DNA of 32,673 nucleotides from a virus. The notes under the pieces are model-generated. The model was not told the DNA's origin. It saw nothing but the letters and a program-made list of their open reading frames with translations, and searched no databases. The stretch lies in the IMG/VR virus record IMGVR_UViG_3300042507_000685, positions 1 to 32,673 of that record; one strand, written 5' to 3'. Made by a program: the position numbers and the translations under genes. Below, one piece after another: positions 1 through 7,045 of the stretch. Within the stretch, counting starts at the first letter, position 1, and every line of letters begins with the position of its first letter.

Positions 1-2
1 GC

Positions 3-461
3 GGCAACACTGGTGCGGTTTCTGCGTCTGTTGGTATCACCACAGGCAACGCAATCGCCATCTTCGACGGCATCTACAACCAAATCCCACAGGCCATCTT
101 GACCAAGACTGACCTCGTAATCTTCTGCGGTTGGGACAACTTCCGTACGTTGCTTGGTGCGTTCAAATCAACCGCTAACGTCCTGTACAACCAAGTTGAC
201 TTGGCTGGCCTTGCGGATGGCGACATTATGTATCCCGGAACAAACGTCCGTGTTATTGCAGTCCCCGGCTTGACTGGAACAAACCGCATCGTTTCTTCGT
301 ACCTCGGTAACTTCTTCTACGGAACCGACTTGTTGTCCGACGAAGAGCAGTTCTCGATTTGGTTCAGCAAAGACAACGATGAAGTACGCTTCCAAGCAGC
401 CTTCAAAGCAGGTGTCCAAATCGCTTACCCCGACTTGGTTGTTGACTTCCGCTTGACCTAA
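3..461 (+). CDS. Major capsid protein, C-terminal part (cut by window edge)
   Basis: The reading frame is open from the first bases and ends at TAA 459-461, so the 5' part lies outside the window. About 152 residues are visible. They form a compact mixed alpha/beta segment with a run reading TKTDLVIFCGWDNFRTLL and a C-terminus ending VVDFRLT, which resembles the end of HK97-fold capsid proteins from Bacteroidota phages. It would build the icosahedral shell. A strong terminator follows at once, as expected for a highly expressed gene. At the other end of the window a prohead protease is followed by the start of another gene, the usual order just before a capsid gene, which supports both the assignment and a circular map. 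Capsid is the best reading, but it rests on context and resemblance rather than a diagnostic motif. Confidence 0.7.
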   Translation, partial: GNTGAVSASVGITTGNAIAIFDGIYNQIPQAILTKTDLVIFCGWDNFRTLLGAFKSTANVLYNQVDLAGLADGDIMYPGTNVRVIAVPGLTGTNRIVSSYLGNFFYGTDLLSDEEQFSIWFSKDNDEVRFQAAFKAGVQIAYPDLVVDFRLT

Positions 462-467
462 TGTGTA

Positions 468-497
468 GGGGGGAGGGAAACCTCCCCCTGCTTTTTG
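468..497 (+). terminator. Intrinsic terminator after the capsid gene
   Basis: Eight G/C-rich pairs (469-476 with 481-488, plus a G-U pair 468/489) close a GAAA tetraloop at 477-480. The stem is followed by GC and five T at 492-496. It lies seven bases past the capsid stop codon and would end or limit transcription before the next gene at 529. Confidence 0.85.
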
Positions 498-528
498 TTC
501 TCTTGAAACTTAAAACCCAAACACACAT

Positions 529-1059
529 ATGTCCTGCTCCTTAACAACTGGCTACGCCCTCGGCTGCCGTGATTCCGTAGGTGGAATCAAAACAATTTAT
601 GTCCAATCCTTCATCCCAACGGGGTCCTGCAATGCCAACCTTTCAGGTGCGGTTACAGGCTTCACGGGGTACGCTTCGGGTGGGTTCTTCGAATATGACT
701 TGACCAAGGCCACTTCGTCTTTGACTGAAACCTTGAACGCAAGCATTGAGAACGGTTCAATCTACTACACCCCCGAAGTAACCTTCACCATCAACAAACT
801 GCAAGTCGCAGTCCGCAACGAACTCCGCTTGCTGGTACGCAACCGAGTCATCGTGATTGTCCAAGACAACAACAACCGCTACTGGTTGTTAGGCTCTGCC
901 AACGGCTTGGAAGCAACCGCTGGAACCGCTGGAACTGGTACTGCCTTCGGGGATAGAAGTGGCTACGAGTTGACGCTTACCGGGATGGAACCCGACCCGA
1001 TGTTCGTAATTGCATCCACAGTCTTTTCACCATCGACTGCACAGATACTCGGCTCGTAG
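529..1059 (+). CDS. Structural protein, probable tail tube protein
   Basis: This 176-residue protein has no signal peptide or membrane segment and is rich in Thr, Gly, Asn and beta-strand patterns. The second half (about residues 85-165) has the pattern of a tail-tube or head-completion beta barrel: a strand pair RNRVIVIVQDNNNRYWLLG, then a Gly/Thr loop, then GYELTLTGMEPDP. Similar short proteins sit beside the capsid gene in many Bacteroidota phages. Its separation from the capsid gene by a terminator suggests separately tuned expression, as is common for abundant virion proteins. A capsid-decorating role is the main alternative. The ATG at 529 follows an A/C-rich leader with no Shine-Dalgarno sequence, like many starts in this window. 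Confidence 0.5.
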   Translation: MSCSLTTGYALGCRDSVGGIKTIYVQSFIPTGSCNANLSGAVTGFTGYASGGFFEYDLTKATSSLTETLNASIENGSIYYTPEVTFTINKLQVAVRNELRLLVRNRVIVIVQDNNNRYWLLGSANGLEATAGTAGTGTAFGDRSGYELTLTGMEPDPMFVIASTVFSPSTAQILGS

Positions 1060-1067
1060 TATCTTTG
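1060..1067 (+). promoter_or_regulatory. Candidate Bacteroidota -7 box (TATCTTTG)
   Basis: TATCTTTG is an exact match to the TAnnTTTG -7 consensus of Bacteroidota primary-sigma promoters. It begins at the last base of the preceding stop codon. No convincing -33 TTTG is visible 19-21 bases upstream. It would serve the glycosyltransferase at 1136, but a terminator hairpin lies between the two. Confidence 0.4.
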
Positions 1068-1095
1068 ACTTAGGTTTTCATCACTGAGGTTTGGG

Positions 1096-1130
1096 AGGGC
1101 AGTCAGCAATGGCTGCCCTTCTTATTTTTA
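1096..1130 (+). terminator. Probable terminator before the glycosyltransferase gene
   Basis: AGGGCAG at 1096-1102 pairs with CTGCCCT at 1113-1119 around a 10-nt loop and is followed by a T-rich run to 1130. It ends the tail-tube-like transcription unit. It also argues against the in-frame alternative start codon at 1091. Confidence 0.6.
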
Positions 1131-1135
1131 CGGCC

Positions 1136-2212
1136 ATGAAGATTTGTATCGTTTACAACGCCCATCCAACCGGGTGCAGTTACTATCGGTTAGAAATGCC
1201 GAACGCATACCTTGGCGACAATTATCCGGAGTTTGATTACGTCTGCGTGGAGAACATCACCACGATTAGCGACGAAGGGTTGAAATCTATTGACCTGTTT
1301 CTGTTCAGCCGGCTTTGGTGTCAGGGAACGATGGAGCAGGTGGAGAATGTCTACAAAGCCCTGACCCAATTCGGGGCCAAAGTCATCCTTGACTTGGACG
1401 ACTACTGGGTCCTTGAAAGCGGCCACATCATGTACCGCCACTATCACCAAACCAAACTCGCAGAGGTCATCCGTAAGCACATCAAATTGGCTGATTGGGT
1501 TACCTGTACCACCGAGCATCTTGCTGCTCGCATACGGCCTTTAAACGCCAATGTGAGCATCTTGCAGAATGAACCCTACGAAGCCTACCAACAATTCATC
1601 CCGAATCCTGACGAAGAACCCGACAAGCACCTCGTGAAGTTCGGTTGGTTCGGAGGTGCGCAGCATGGCGAGGACATGGAGTTGCTTAGGGAAGGGATGC
1701 AGAAGTTACGCTGGGACGCAAACTTGGATGGCAAGTACCGCCTCTATCTTGGAGGGTGGAACGACAACAACCCCGTTTACGAGGGCTACGAGAAAATCAT
1801 AAGCGACCAAGGGAACAACCCGAACTACGGACGCATTCAGGCTGCTGACATCTACTCCTACGTCGGGGGCTACAACTTCGTGAATGTAACCCTTGCACCA
1901 TTGAGGGATACCAAGTTCAACAAACTGAAATCCGAGTTGAAGGTGGTGGAGGCAGGGTGGATGAACAAGGCTATCATTGCAAGCGAAACAATCCCCTACT
2001 CCGACGTAATCAAGCACGGAGAGAACGGATTTCTCGTGCCTTACAACAAGCCCAAGGACTGGTACAAGTACATCAAGCAGTTGATTCTTGACCCCGACCT
2101 TCGCAAAGGCTTGGCTGACAACCTTACACGGGACATTAAAAAGCAGTTCAATGTGGCAGAAACCGCCAAGAAGCGAGCCGAACTATACAGGCAGATTGGG
2201 CGCAAATTGTGA
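1136..2212 (+). CDS. Glycosyltransferase, GT-B type
   Basis: The protein has 358 residues from the ATG at 1136. An earlier in-frame start at 1091 lies inside a terminator stem and gives an unconvincing N-terminus. The chain begins MKICIVYNAHPTGCSYYRLE, typical of the N-terminal Rossmann half of GT-B enzymes, which have the ligand-binding loop after the first strand. The C-terminal half has a KFGWFGGAQHGEDM strand-loop and a Glu-containing acceptor-side segment near VVEAGWMNKAIIASETIPY, followed by HGENGFLV, the usual nucleotide-sugar site of GT4-like enzymes. It would transfer a sugar from a nucleotide donor. Placement among head genes suggests decoration of the virion or host surface, but the acceptor is unknown. 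Confidence 0.75.
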   Translation: MKICIVYNAHPTGCSYYRLEMPNAYLGDNYPEFDYVCVENITTISDEGLKSIDLFLFSRLWCQGTMEQVENVYKALTQFGAKVILDLDDYWVLESGHIMYRHYHQTKLAEVIRKHIKLADWVTCTTEHLAARIRPLNANVSILQNEPYEAYQQFIPNPDEEPDKHLVKFGWFGGAQHGEDMELLREGMQKLRWDANLDGKYRLYLGGWNDNNPVYEGYEKIISDQGNNPNYGRIQAADIYSYVGGYNFVNVTLAPLRDTKFNKLKSELKVVEAGWMNKAIIASETIPYSDVIKHGENGFLVPYNKPKDWYKYIKQLILDPDLRKGLADNLTRDIKKQFNVAETAKKRAELYRQIGRKL

Positions 2213-2228
2213 AATTCGGGGGCATCGC

Positions 2229-2236
2229 ACATTTAC
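2229..2236 (+). promoter_or_regulatory. Recurring ACATTTAC element upstream of a start codon
   Basis: ACATTTAC lies six bases before the ATG at 2243 and is preceded by GGGGGCAT, as at 32034. The same octamer occurs at 6440, 13188, 25971 and 32034, each time just upstream of a gene or leader. It resembles the -7 box with its final G replaced by A. The function is inferred only from position and recurrence. Confidence 0.3.
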
Positions 2237-2242
2237 AAGCAG

Positions 2243-2641
2243 ATGCTTTACCTGAACCCTGACACGACCAACACGATAACCGTTACTTGGACCGAGCGTT
2301 CCAGCGCGGGGAATCGCTACATCTTGCGACTTACGAGCATCGCAAAGAACACGACGACCGATTTCACCCTGCTGAAATCCGCAAACCTGTCATCTTATAC
2401 CAACCGCTATGACCAATTTTCGCTTACCGTGGGGTCGCTTGAAACAGGCTCGTATAAATATGAAGTTTACGATACCAATAGCACGGTTGCCGCTGCTTTG
2501 GCGGTCGTTGAAACGGGCTTGGCTTTTCTACAAACCGCAACGGTAGGCTTCAATACCTACGCCAATTCCATCCAGTACACCGTCTTCGGGGCATCCGATG
2601 AGGGTGTCTTTGATTCCACCTTTGACTCAACTTTTGCCTAA
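2243..2641 (+). CDS. Hypothetical virion-associated protein, beta-rich
   Basis: This 132-residue protein has an immunoglobulin or fibronectin-like look. It alternates strands such as TITVTWTERSSAGNRYILRL with loops, then SYKYEVYD, and ends in an Asp/Phe-rich tail with a short duplication of DSTF. There is no signal peptide or membrane helix. Its stop codon overlaps the next start (TAATG), so the two are translationally coupled, and both sit just upstream of the portal. A role as a head decoration or tail-surface protein fits the fold and position. It is not recognised as any named family. Confidence 0.6.
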   Translation: MLYLNPDTTNTITVTWTERSSAGNRYILRLTSIAKNTTTDFTLLKSANLSSYTNRYDQFSLTVGSLETGSYKYEVYDTNSTVAAALAVVETGLAFLQTATVGFNTYANSIQYTVFGASDEGVFDSTFDSTFA

Positions 2642-3195
2642 TGAGCGTACAAACAAGAAGCGAACTACAAGATAGTGCTGCTACCATTACCAACGAAACC
2701 GCTGCCGGGGCGAACACCGCATCCCGTGTGGGTGGCTTGTTCGACGACCTCGCAGACACCGCAACGCTTGACCGGGAACGGGGCTTTGCGAACCTTTACC
2801 TTGACGAACCCAAGAACTTTACCCCGACGCAAGGGCAGGCCGTTAAGTTGACAACCCCGCTCAAAAACGGTTTACTGTCAACCTACAATTTCACAAGAAC
2901 CACCACCGCCATCACCTACACAGGCACAACGAGTGCAGCCCTTCGCATTGCTACGTCTATGGTCTTTGCACAGGGCAACAACAACCAAATCAAGGTTTAC
3001 ATCGCCAAGAACGGTACACCGATAGACCAGTCAATGACTGACATCACAACGAGCCACACGAACGGCCATGCGGTTTTTACGGAAACCGTCTTGCAAGGTG
3101 CGGTCAACGATGAGTTCACCATCTACATCAATGCCGTAAGCGATGGTGGAAGTATCGCAATTTCAGCCCTTTCATTCACAGTTCACACCCTATGA
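2641..3195 (+). CDS. Hypothetical structural protein, possible jelly-roll fibre domain
   Basis: The N-terminal 45 residues are polar and helical (RSELQDSAATITNETAAGAN), a common attachment region of Bacteroidota phage fibre or tail-tip proteins. The remaining 140 residues have a C1q/TNF-like jelly-roll pattern, with alternating strands and a closing run SIAISALSFTVHTL. It starts in the stop codon of the preceding gene and ends inside the start of the portal gene, so it belongs to a tightly packed structural operon. A trimeric surface fibre or head decoration is the most likely role. The family is not certain. Confidence 0.55.
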   Translation: MSVQTRSELQDSAATITNETAAGANTASRVGGLFDDLADTATLDRERGFANLYLDEPKNFTPTQGQAVKLTTPLKNGLLSTYNFTRTTTAITYTGTTSAALRIATSMVFAQGNNNQIKVYIAKNGTPIDQSMTDITTSHTNGHAVFTETVLQGAVNDEFTIYINAVSDGGSIAISALSFTVHTL

Positions 3196-5312
3196 GCAAG
3201 TCAACGCAGCACTTCACCCAATGGCTTGGGATAGAGCATAAGGTCCCCGTGATGCTGGAGAACAGGTCCGGCAAATACATCACCTACGGCTTTGCCAACG
3301 AATACCCCTACTACCTGCTGGACAATTATCGCAGGAGCAGCAAGCACAACGCTATCGTGAATGGGAAAGTGAACTACATCATGGGCGGTGGATGGCAGGC
3401 AGGGGATGACTTGACCGTGGAGCAAGAGGCCCGGTTCATCAAGTTTTTTGACGGAATGTCCAGCACCGAGGACCTAAACGATATCACGGAGAAACTGGTC
3501 CTTGACTTGGAACTATTCAACGGCTTTGCGGTTGCGGTTACTTGGTCCAAGTTGGGAACGATTGCCAAGATGGAGCATATCCCGTTCGAGAAGATTCGGG
3601 TTGACAAAGAGGAGAAGATGTTTCAGGTGGCGGACTGGTACAACGACGACATGATGCAGTTGTTCCCAAAGGTCGGGGACATCGAGAAAATCCCTGCATT
3701 CGACCCGGAGAATCGCCTCGGAAAGCAGTTGTTTTACTATCGTGTCTACGCAGCAGGCGTGAAGCACTATCCTCTCCCGGAATACATCGGGGGGAACGCT
3801 TGGATTGAGGCAGACGTGCAGGTGGCGAACTTCCACAACAACAACCTCCGCAACAACTTTTGGGGCGGTTACTTGATTAATTTCAACAACGGCATCCCGA
3901 CCCCCGAAGAACAGGGCGACATCGAGCGTCAAATCAAGCGTAAGTTTTCGGGAACGGACAACGCTGGTCGCTTCGTTGTAACCTTCAACGATGAAGCAGC
4001 GAATGCCCCGACACTTGAACCGCTCACTCCGTCCGATATGGATAAACAGTTCGAGGTATTAAACAAATCAATCCAGCAAGAGATATTTATCGCCCACCGT
4101 GTAACCAACCCCATGCTTTTCGGGGTGAAGACCGAAGGCCAATTGGGTGGACGCAACGAATTGGTCGAGGCCTACGAACTATTCAAAGCCACCTACGTCA
4201 ACGACCGGGTCCGCAAAGTGGAGCGGATGATTAACTACCTCGGCTCGTTCAACGGAGTCGAAGGGATGGAACTTATCCCTGTAGAACCCATTACCGAGCG
4301 ACTAAGCGAACAAGCCCTGTTGCAGATAATGACCCAAGACGAACTGCGTGAGAAAGCAGGTCTGCAACCCTTGGAGAAACCTGCCGACGTTGTGGGACCT
4401 AACCCCCAACCCGATGAGCAACCGCAAGCCGTGGAAGCCTTGCAGAGCAACGACAACATCAAGAAATTATCGGGCCGTGAGTATCAAAACCTGATGCGAA
4501 TCGTCAGGCAGTATATGCAGGACAAAATCACCTTGGAGATGGCTCGGACGATGCTATCAGCCGGCTTCGGCTTGTCAGCCCAAGAGATTGACACGATGCT
4601 GGGCGTTCAGTCCCAAGAGTTCAGCGAACCGACTTGGGGCCAAGAAGACGACGAAGATTACGGATGGGGCGAGGAAGAATTTAAGGTCTTGGAAGTGGTT
4701 GCAAGCAAGTTCGGATGCCATGCAGACGACTACCATGTCATGCACTCCAAGCCAATGCGTTTTGACACCAACATCGACGAAAACATCCGCTTGGCCTTTG
4801 CCGAACTGGGCGAGGAAGAGATTGAACTTGACAAGAAGATTGAAGCCTACCGCAAAAAGAACCGGGATGCAAGCGTTGAAGAAATGGCAAAGGAGTTCGG
4901 AGTCAGCAAAGCCAAGGTCGCCAAGCGTGTCGCCTACCTAATCACCAAGGACCGCTATCCTATCAGCCGGGCGGTGGACAAGATTGCCGAGCAGAACCTT
5001 CCCAAGAACGTCAAGGAAGTTGCCGAGCCGGTCTTGGAAGTCCGCTACAAGTACGCATGGGCCACGGGTTTCAGCAACAAGGACAAGCGGTCAAGCCGTG
5101 AGTTCTGCAAGGTCATGTTGGACTTGGCCGGGCAGGGCAAGGTTTACACCCGTGAGGACATCGACGGGATTTCTGCGATAATGGGCTACTCCGTTTGGAA
5201 TCGCAGAGGCGGTTGGTATCACACGCCCAGCGGAGTGAACAGGCCCCAATGTCGCCATGTATGGGAGCAGCAGTTGGTAATCCGTAAAGGCAATAAAATC
5301 AGCAAGGCATGA
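3192..5312 (+). CDS. Portal protein with extended minor-head-like C-terminus
   Basis: The protein has 706 residues, well above the 400-500 typical for portals. Residues 1 to about 400 match the portal pattern: an N-terminal strand-rich region, HIPFEKIRVDKE, a long helical crown region, and MLFGVKTEGQLGGRNELVEA, the segment near the tunnel loop in PBSX-like portals. After an acidic linker (about 470-500) comes a small helix-turn-helix-like segment (EEMAKEFGVSKAKVAKRV, about 560-580). The end reads GGWYHTPSGVNRPQCRHVWE, which resembles the Cys/His C-terminus of Mu gpF/SPP1 gp7 minor head proteins. The portal forms the dodecameric DNA gate in the capsid. A portal fused to a minor-head tail is inferred. 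Portal and terminase genes are about 16 kb apart, unlike the common adjacent order. Confidence 0.85.
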   Translation: MSKSTQHFTQWLGIEHKVPVMLENRSGKYITYGFANEYPYYLLDNYRRSSKHNAIVNGKVNYIMGGGWQAGDDLTVEQEARFIKFFDGMSSTEDLNDITEKLVLDLELFNGFAVAVTWSKLGTIAKMEHIPFEKIRVDKEEKMFQVADWYNDDMMQLFPKVGDIEKIPAFDPENRLGKQLFYYRVYAAGVKHYPLPEYIGGNAWIEADVQVANFHNNNLRNNFWGGYLINFNNGIPTPEEQGDIERQIKRKFSGTDNAGRFVVTFNDEAANAPTLEPLTPSDMDKQFEVLNKSIQQEIFIAHRVTNPMLFGVKTEGQLGGRNELVEAYELFKATYVNDRVRKVERMINYLGSFNGVEGMELIPVEPITERLSEQALLQIMTQDELREKAGLQPLEKPADVVGPNPQPDEQPQAVEALQSNDNIKKLSGREYQNLMRIVRQYMQDKITLEMARTMLSAGFGLSAQEIDTMLGVQSQEFSEPTWGQEDDEDYGWGEEEFKVLEVVASKFGCHADDYHVMHSKPMRFDTNIDENIRLAFAELGEEEIELDKKIEAYRKKNRDASVEEMAKEFGVSKAKVAKRVAYLITKDRYPISRAVDKIAEQNLPKNVKEVAEPVLEVRYKYAWATGFSNKDKRSSREFCKVMLDLAGQGKVYTREDIDGISAIMGYSVWNRRGGWYHTPSGVNRPQCRHVWEQQLVIRKGNKISKA

Positions 5313-5890
5313 AGGCACTATTCATAAGCGAAGAAACGCTGCTCGACAACTCAATCATAAACGAGAACGTATCCTACACCCAGATACGTCCTACGGTTGT
5401 CAAGGTCCAAGAGATGCGGATTCAGCCCATCGTTGGCTCTGCGTTGTACGGGGAACTCGTTACGCAGGTGGTCAGCGGTTCAACGTCTGCACTCAACCAA
5501 ACGCTGCTGGAGGATTACATCCAGCCGGCTATGATTCAATGGCTTTACTACGAGTTGCCGATGGTCCTTGCGTTCAAATACATGAACAAGGGGATGGTTC
5601 GCAGAACGAGCGAAGAATCAAGCCAAATGAGCATGGAAGAAATCACCCGGCTGACCGATAAAGTGAAGAACGATGCCGAGTGGTATTCCGAACGCATTAC
5701 CCGCTACCTGATGGAGAACCGCAATTCCTATCCGCTCTGGAACTCGCCTCCTTCTGCTTTGGATACCATCTACCCGAACGCTACGAACTACCGAACCGGG
5801 ATGGTCTTGGACCGCAACAGGAGGATGGGAATCAGCAACTTGGACTACCCCTACCCTTACGGACAATTTGGGGCTTGTAATGACTGCTAA
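5309..5890 (+). CDS. Head-tail connector protein, DUF6712-like
   Basis: This 193-residue, mostly helical protein starts inside the portal stop codon (ATGA overlap). The N-terminal half (SYTQIRPTVVKVQEMRIQPI, then IQPAMIQWLYYELPMVLAFK) resembles the DUF6712 connector proteins common in Bacteroidota phages. These occupy the place of gp6/gp15-type adaptors that sit under the portal. The C-terminal part ends in a Tyr/Pro-rich stretch and CNDC. The position directly after the portal strongly supports a neck adaptor role. Confidence 0.65.
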   Translation: MKALFISEETLLDNSIINENVSYTQIRPTVVKVQEMRIQPIVGSALYGELVTQVVSGSTSALNQTLLEDYIQPAMIQWLYYELPMVLAFKYMNKGMVRRTSEESSQMSMEEITRLTDKVKNDAEWYSERITRYLMENRNSYPLWNSPPSALDTIYPNATNYRTGMVLDRNRRMGISNLDYPYPYGQFGACNDC

Positions 5891-5932
5891 CGATGGGCGC
5901 ACATAAAAAAAACATACTGAAACTGCAGACTT

Positions 5933-6436
5933 ATGTCATGGATAAAAATCAAGCAAGCCCTGCTGGACCTTGCAAATGCTCATCCTCAGGTCAACTCCTT
6001 CGGGACGGGCGACCCTCTTGCGGTAGGCACGGACAACACCATCAACCTGCGAACCCCAAGCCGTGAGCGTATCGTCTATCCGCTTGTGTTTGCGGACGTT
6101 CAGTCTGCAAGTACTGACGCTGGTACTTTGGACCTTGTGGTCGGTGTCTATTTTAGCGACCGGGTGGAGTCCATCAAGCCGATGGGTGGAGTGGTTTCGG
6201 GCAGCCCTACGCTGGGTTGGCAGGACAATGAGGACGAGGTCCTAAGCGACCAACTGCAGGTAGCACAGGACTTCATATCAGCCCTCACAAACGACCCGAA
6301 CGAGGACTGGACCCTATCGTCAAGCGTATCGCTTACCCGCTTCGTAGAGAGCCGGGACGACCGCACGGCAGGGTGGCAGGCGACGATGACCTTTGAAATC
6401 CCTTACGGCCATTCGGTTTGTGAAATTCCAGTCTAA
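5933..6436 (+). CDS. Neck or tail-completion protein (hypothetical)
   Basis: This 167-residue protein begins MSWIKIKQALLDLANAHPQV, a helix, followed by alternating strands (YPLVFADVQ, LDLVVGVYFSDRV) and a helix DQLQVAQDFISALTND, and closes with TMTFEIPYGHSVCEI. Such an alpha/beta protein of about 160 residues after the connector fits a tail terminator or head-tail stopper. The gene order (portal, adaptor, this gene) supports that. No family-specific residue is recognised. The start ATG is preceded by a 42-base A-rich gap. Confidence 0.5.
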   Translation: MSWIKIKQALLDLANAHPQVNSFGTGDPLAVGTDNTINLRTPSRERIVYPLVFADVQSASTDAGTLDLVVGVYFSDRVESIKPMGGVVSGSPTLGWQDNEDEVLSDQLQVAQDFISALTNDPNEDWTLSSSVSLTRFVESRDDRTAGWQATMTFEIPYGHSVCEIPV

Positions 6437-6437
6437 T

Positions 6438-6457
6438 CTACATTTACAATTAAACGC
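6438..6457 (+). repeat. 20-nt exact direct repeat, copy 1
   Basis: CTACATTTACAATTAAACGC occurs here and again, identically, at 13186-13205. This copy lies just 5' of the ATG at 6464. The TACATTTA core is one base from the TAnnTTTG promoter box, so a shared promoter or transcript-start element is likely. Confidence 0.7.
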
Positions 6458-6463
6458 TAAAAA

Positions 6464-6739
6464 ATGCCTACACCCATATTGCAACAAATGCTCGGACAGG
6501 GCGGTACGATGGAGTTTATCAATGGAACCGTTACTGGAAAGAACTACGACTTCCTTGTAGTCAACACCGCTGCGACCTTCACAACTTTAACAGGAACTGG
6601 AAGCGAGAACCTGCTAACCGCTTACAACTTTTCGGGGGCCTCTATTTCCGCTGGCATCGTGATAAGCGGTCGCAACGGTGGCAAGATTACTGCGGTAACT
6701 CCAAGCGTCGGTTCGGTTATCGGTTTCACATTCCTGTAA
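6464..6739 (+). CDS. Small structural protein (hypothetical)
   Basis: The 91-residue product is rich in Thr, Gly and Ser with short beta strands (FLVVNTAATFTTLTGTG, ISAGIVISGRNGGKITAV). It has no signal peptide or membrane segment. It follows the neck gene and begins the tail-fibre group, right after a repeated promoter-like element. Small beta proteins of this kind are often spike bases or fibre attachment proteins in Bacteroidota phages, but the function here is not recognised. Confidence 0.55.
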   Translation: MPTPILQQMLGQGGTMEFINGTVTGKNYDFLVVNTAATFTTLTGTGSENLLTAYNFSGASISAGIVISGRNGGKITAVTPSVGSVIGFTFL

Positions 6740-6742
6740 GCA

Positions 6743-7042
6743 ATGCTGATAGGTTACGGCTACGGCTATCCAACAAACCAACTGCTTGGCGGTGGCAATC
6801 CTTTTTGGCTTGCTTTCAACCAACGTGCAGACGCTGACGGGGCTTTGCCTGCCGAGGCTGCGGTCAATGGTTGCCTCCAAACCCGATTCCTTAACTCCTT
6901 CCAATCCTACGCTTTCTTCGTCTTTTATTCTAACTCTTGGCAGCCGTTCATGCAACGGGCGAATACCGACTCGGCTGACGCTGCGGAGGTCGCCTTCATC
7001 AACTGCCTCGAAGTCCGAATGTACAATCTCTTAAACGCATAG
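6743..7042 (+). CDS. Tail-tip associated protein with two RADADGA-type repeats
   Basis: The 99-residue protein carries two copies of a motif of about 32 residues, at about 21-52 and 63-95. Copy one reads FNQRADADGA...NGCLQTRF and copy two reads FMQRANTDSAD...NCLEVRM. A third copy, FNDRADADGATSREDACYGCL, is at the N-terminus of the large tail protein at 27807. Sharing a small motif between two virion genes suggests a contact or oligomerisation module in the tail tip. The gene begins three bases after the previous stop codon. Confidence 0.6.
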   Translation: MLIGYGYGYPTNQLLGGGNPFWLAFNQRADADGALPAEAAVNGCLQTRFLNSFQSYAFFVFYSNSWQPFMQRANTDSADAAEVAFINCLEVRMYNLLNA

Positions 7043-7045
7043 CAG

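Noticed and set aside
1091-1135. In-frame earlier start for the glycosyltransferase
   Set aside because: It lies in a terminator stem and gives a 15-residue extension unlike a GT-B start. The ATG at 1136 gives a normal one.
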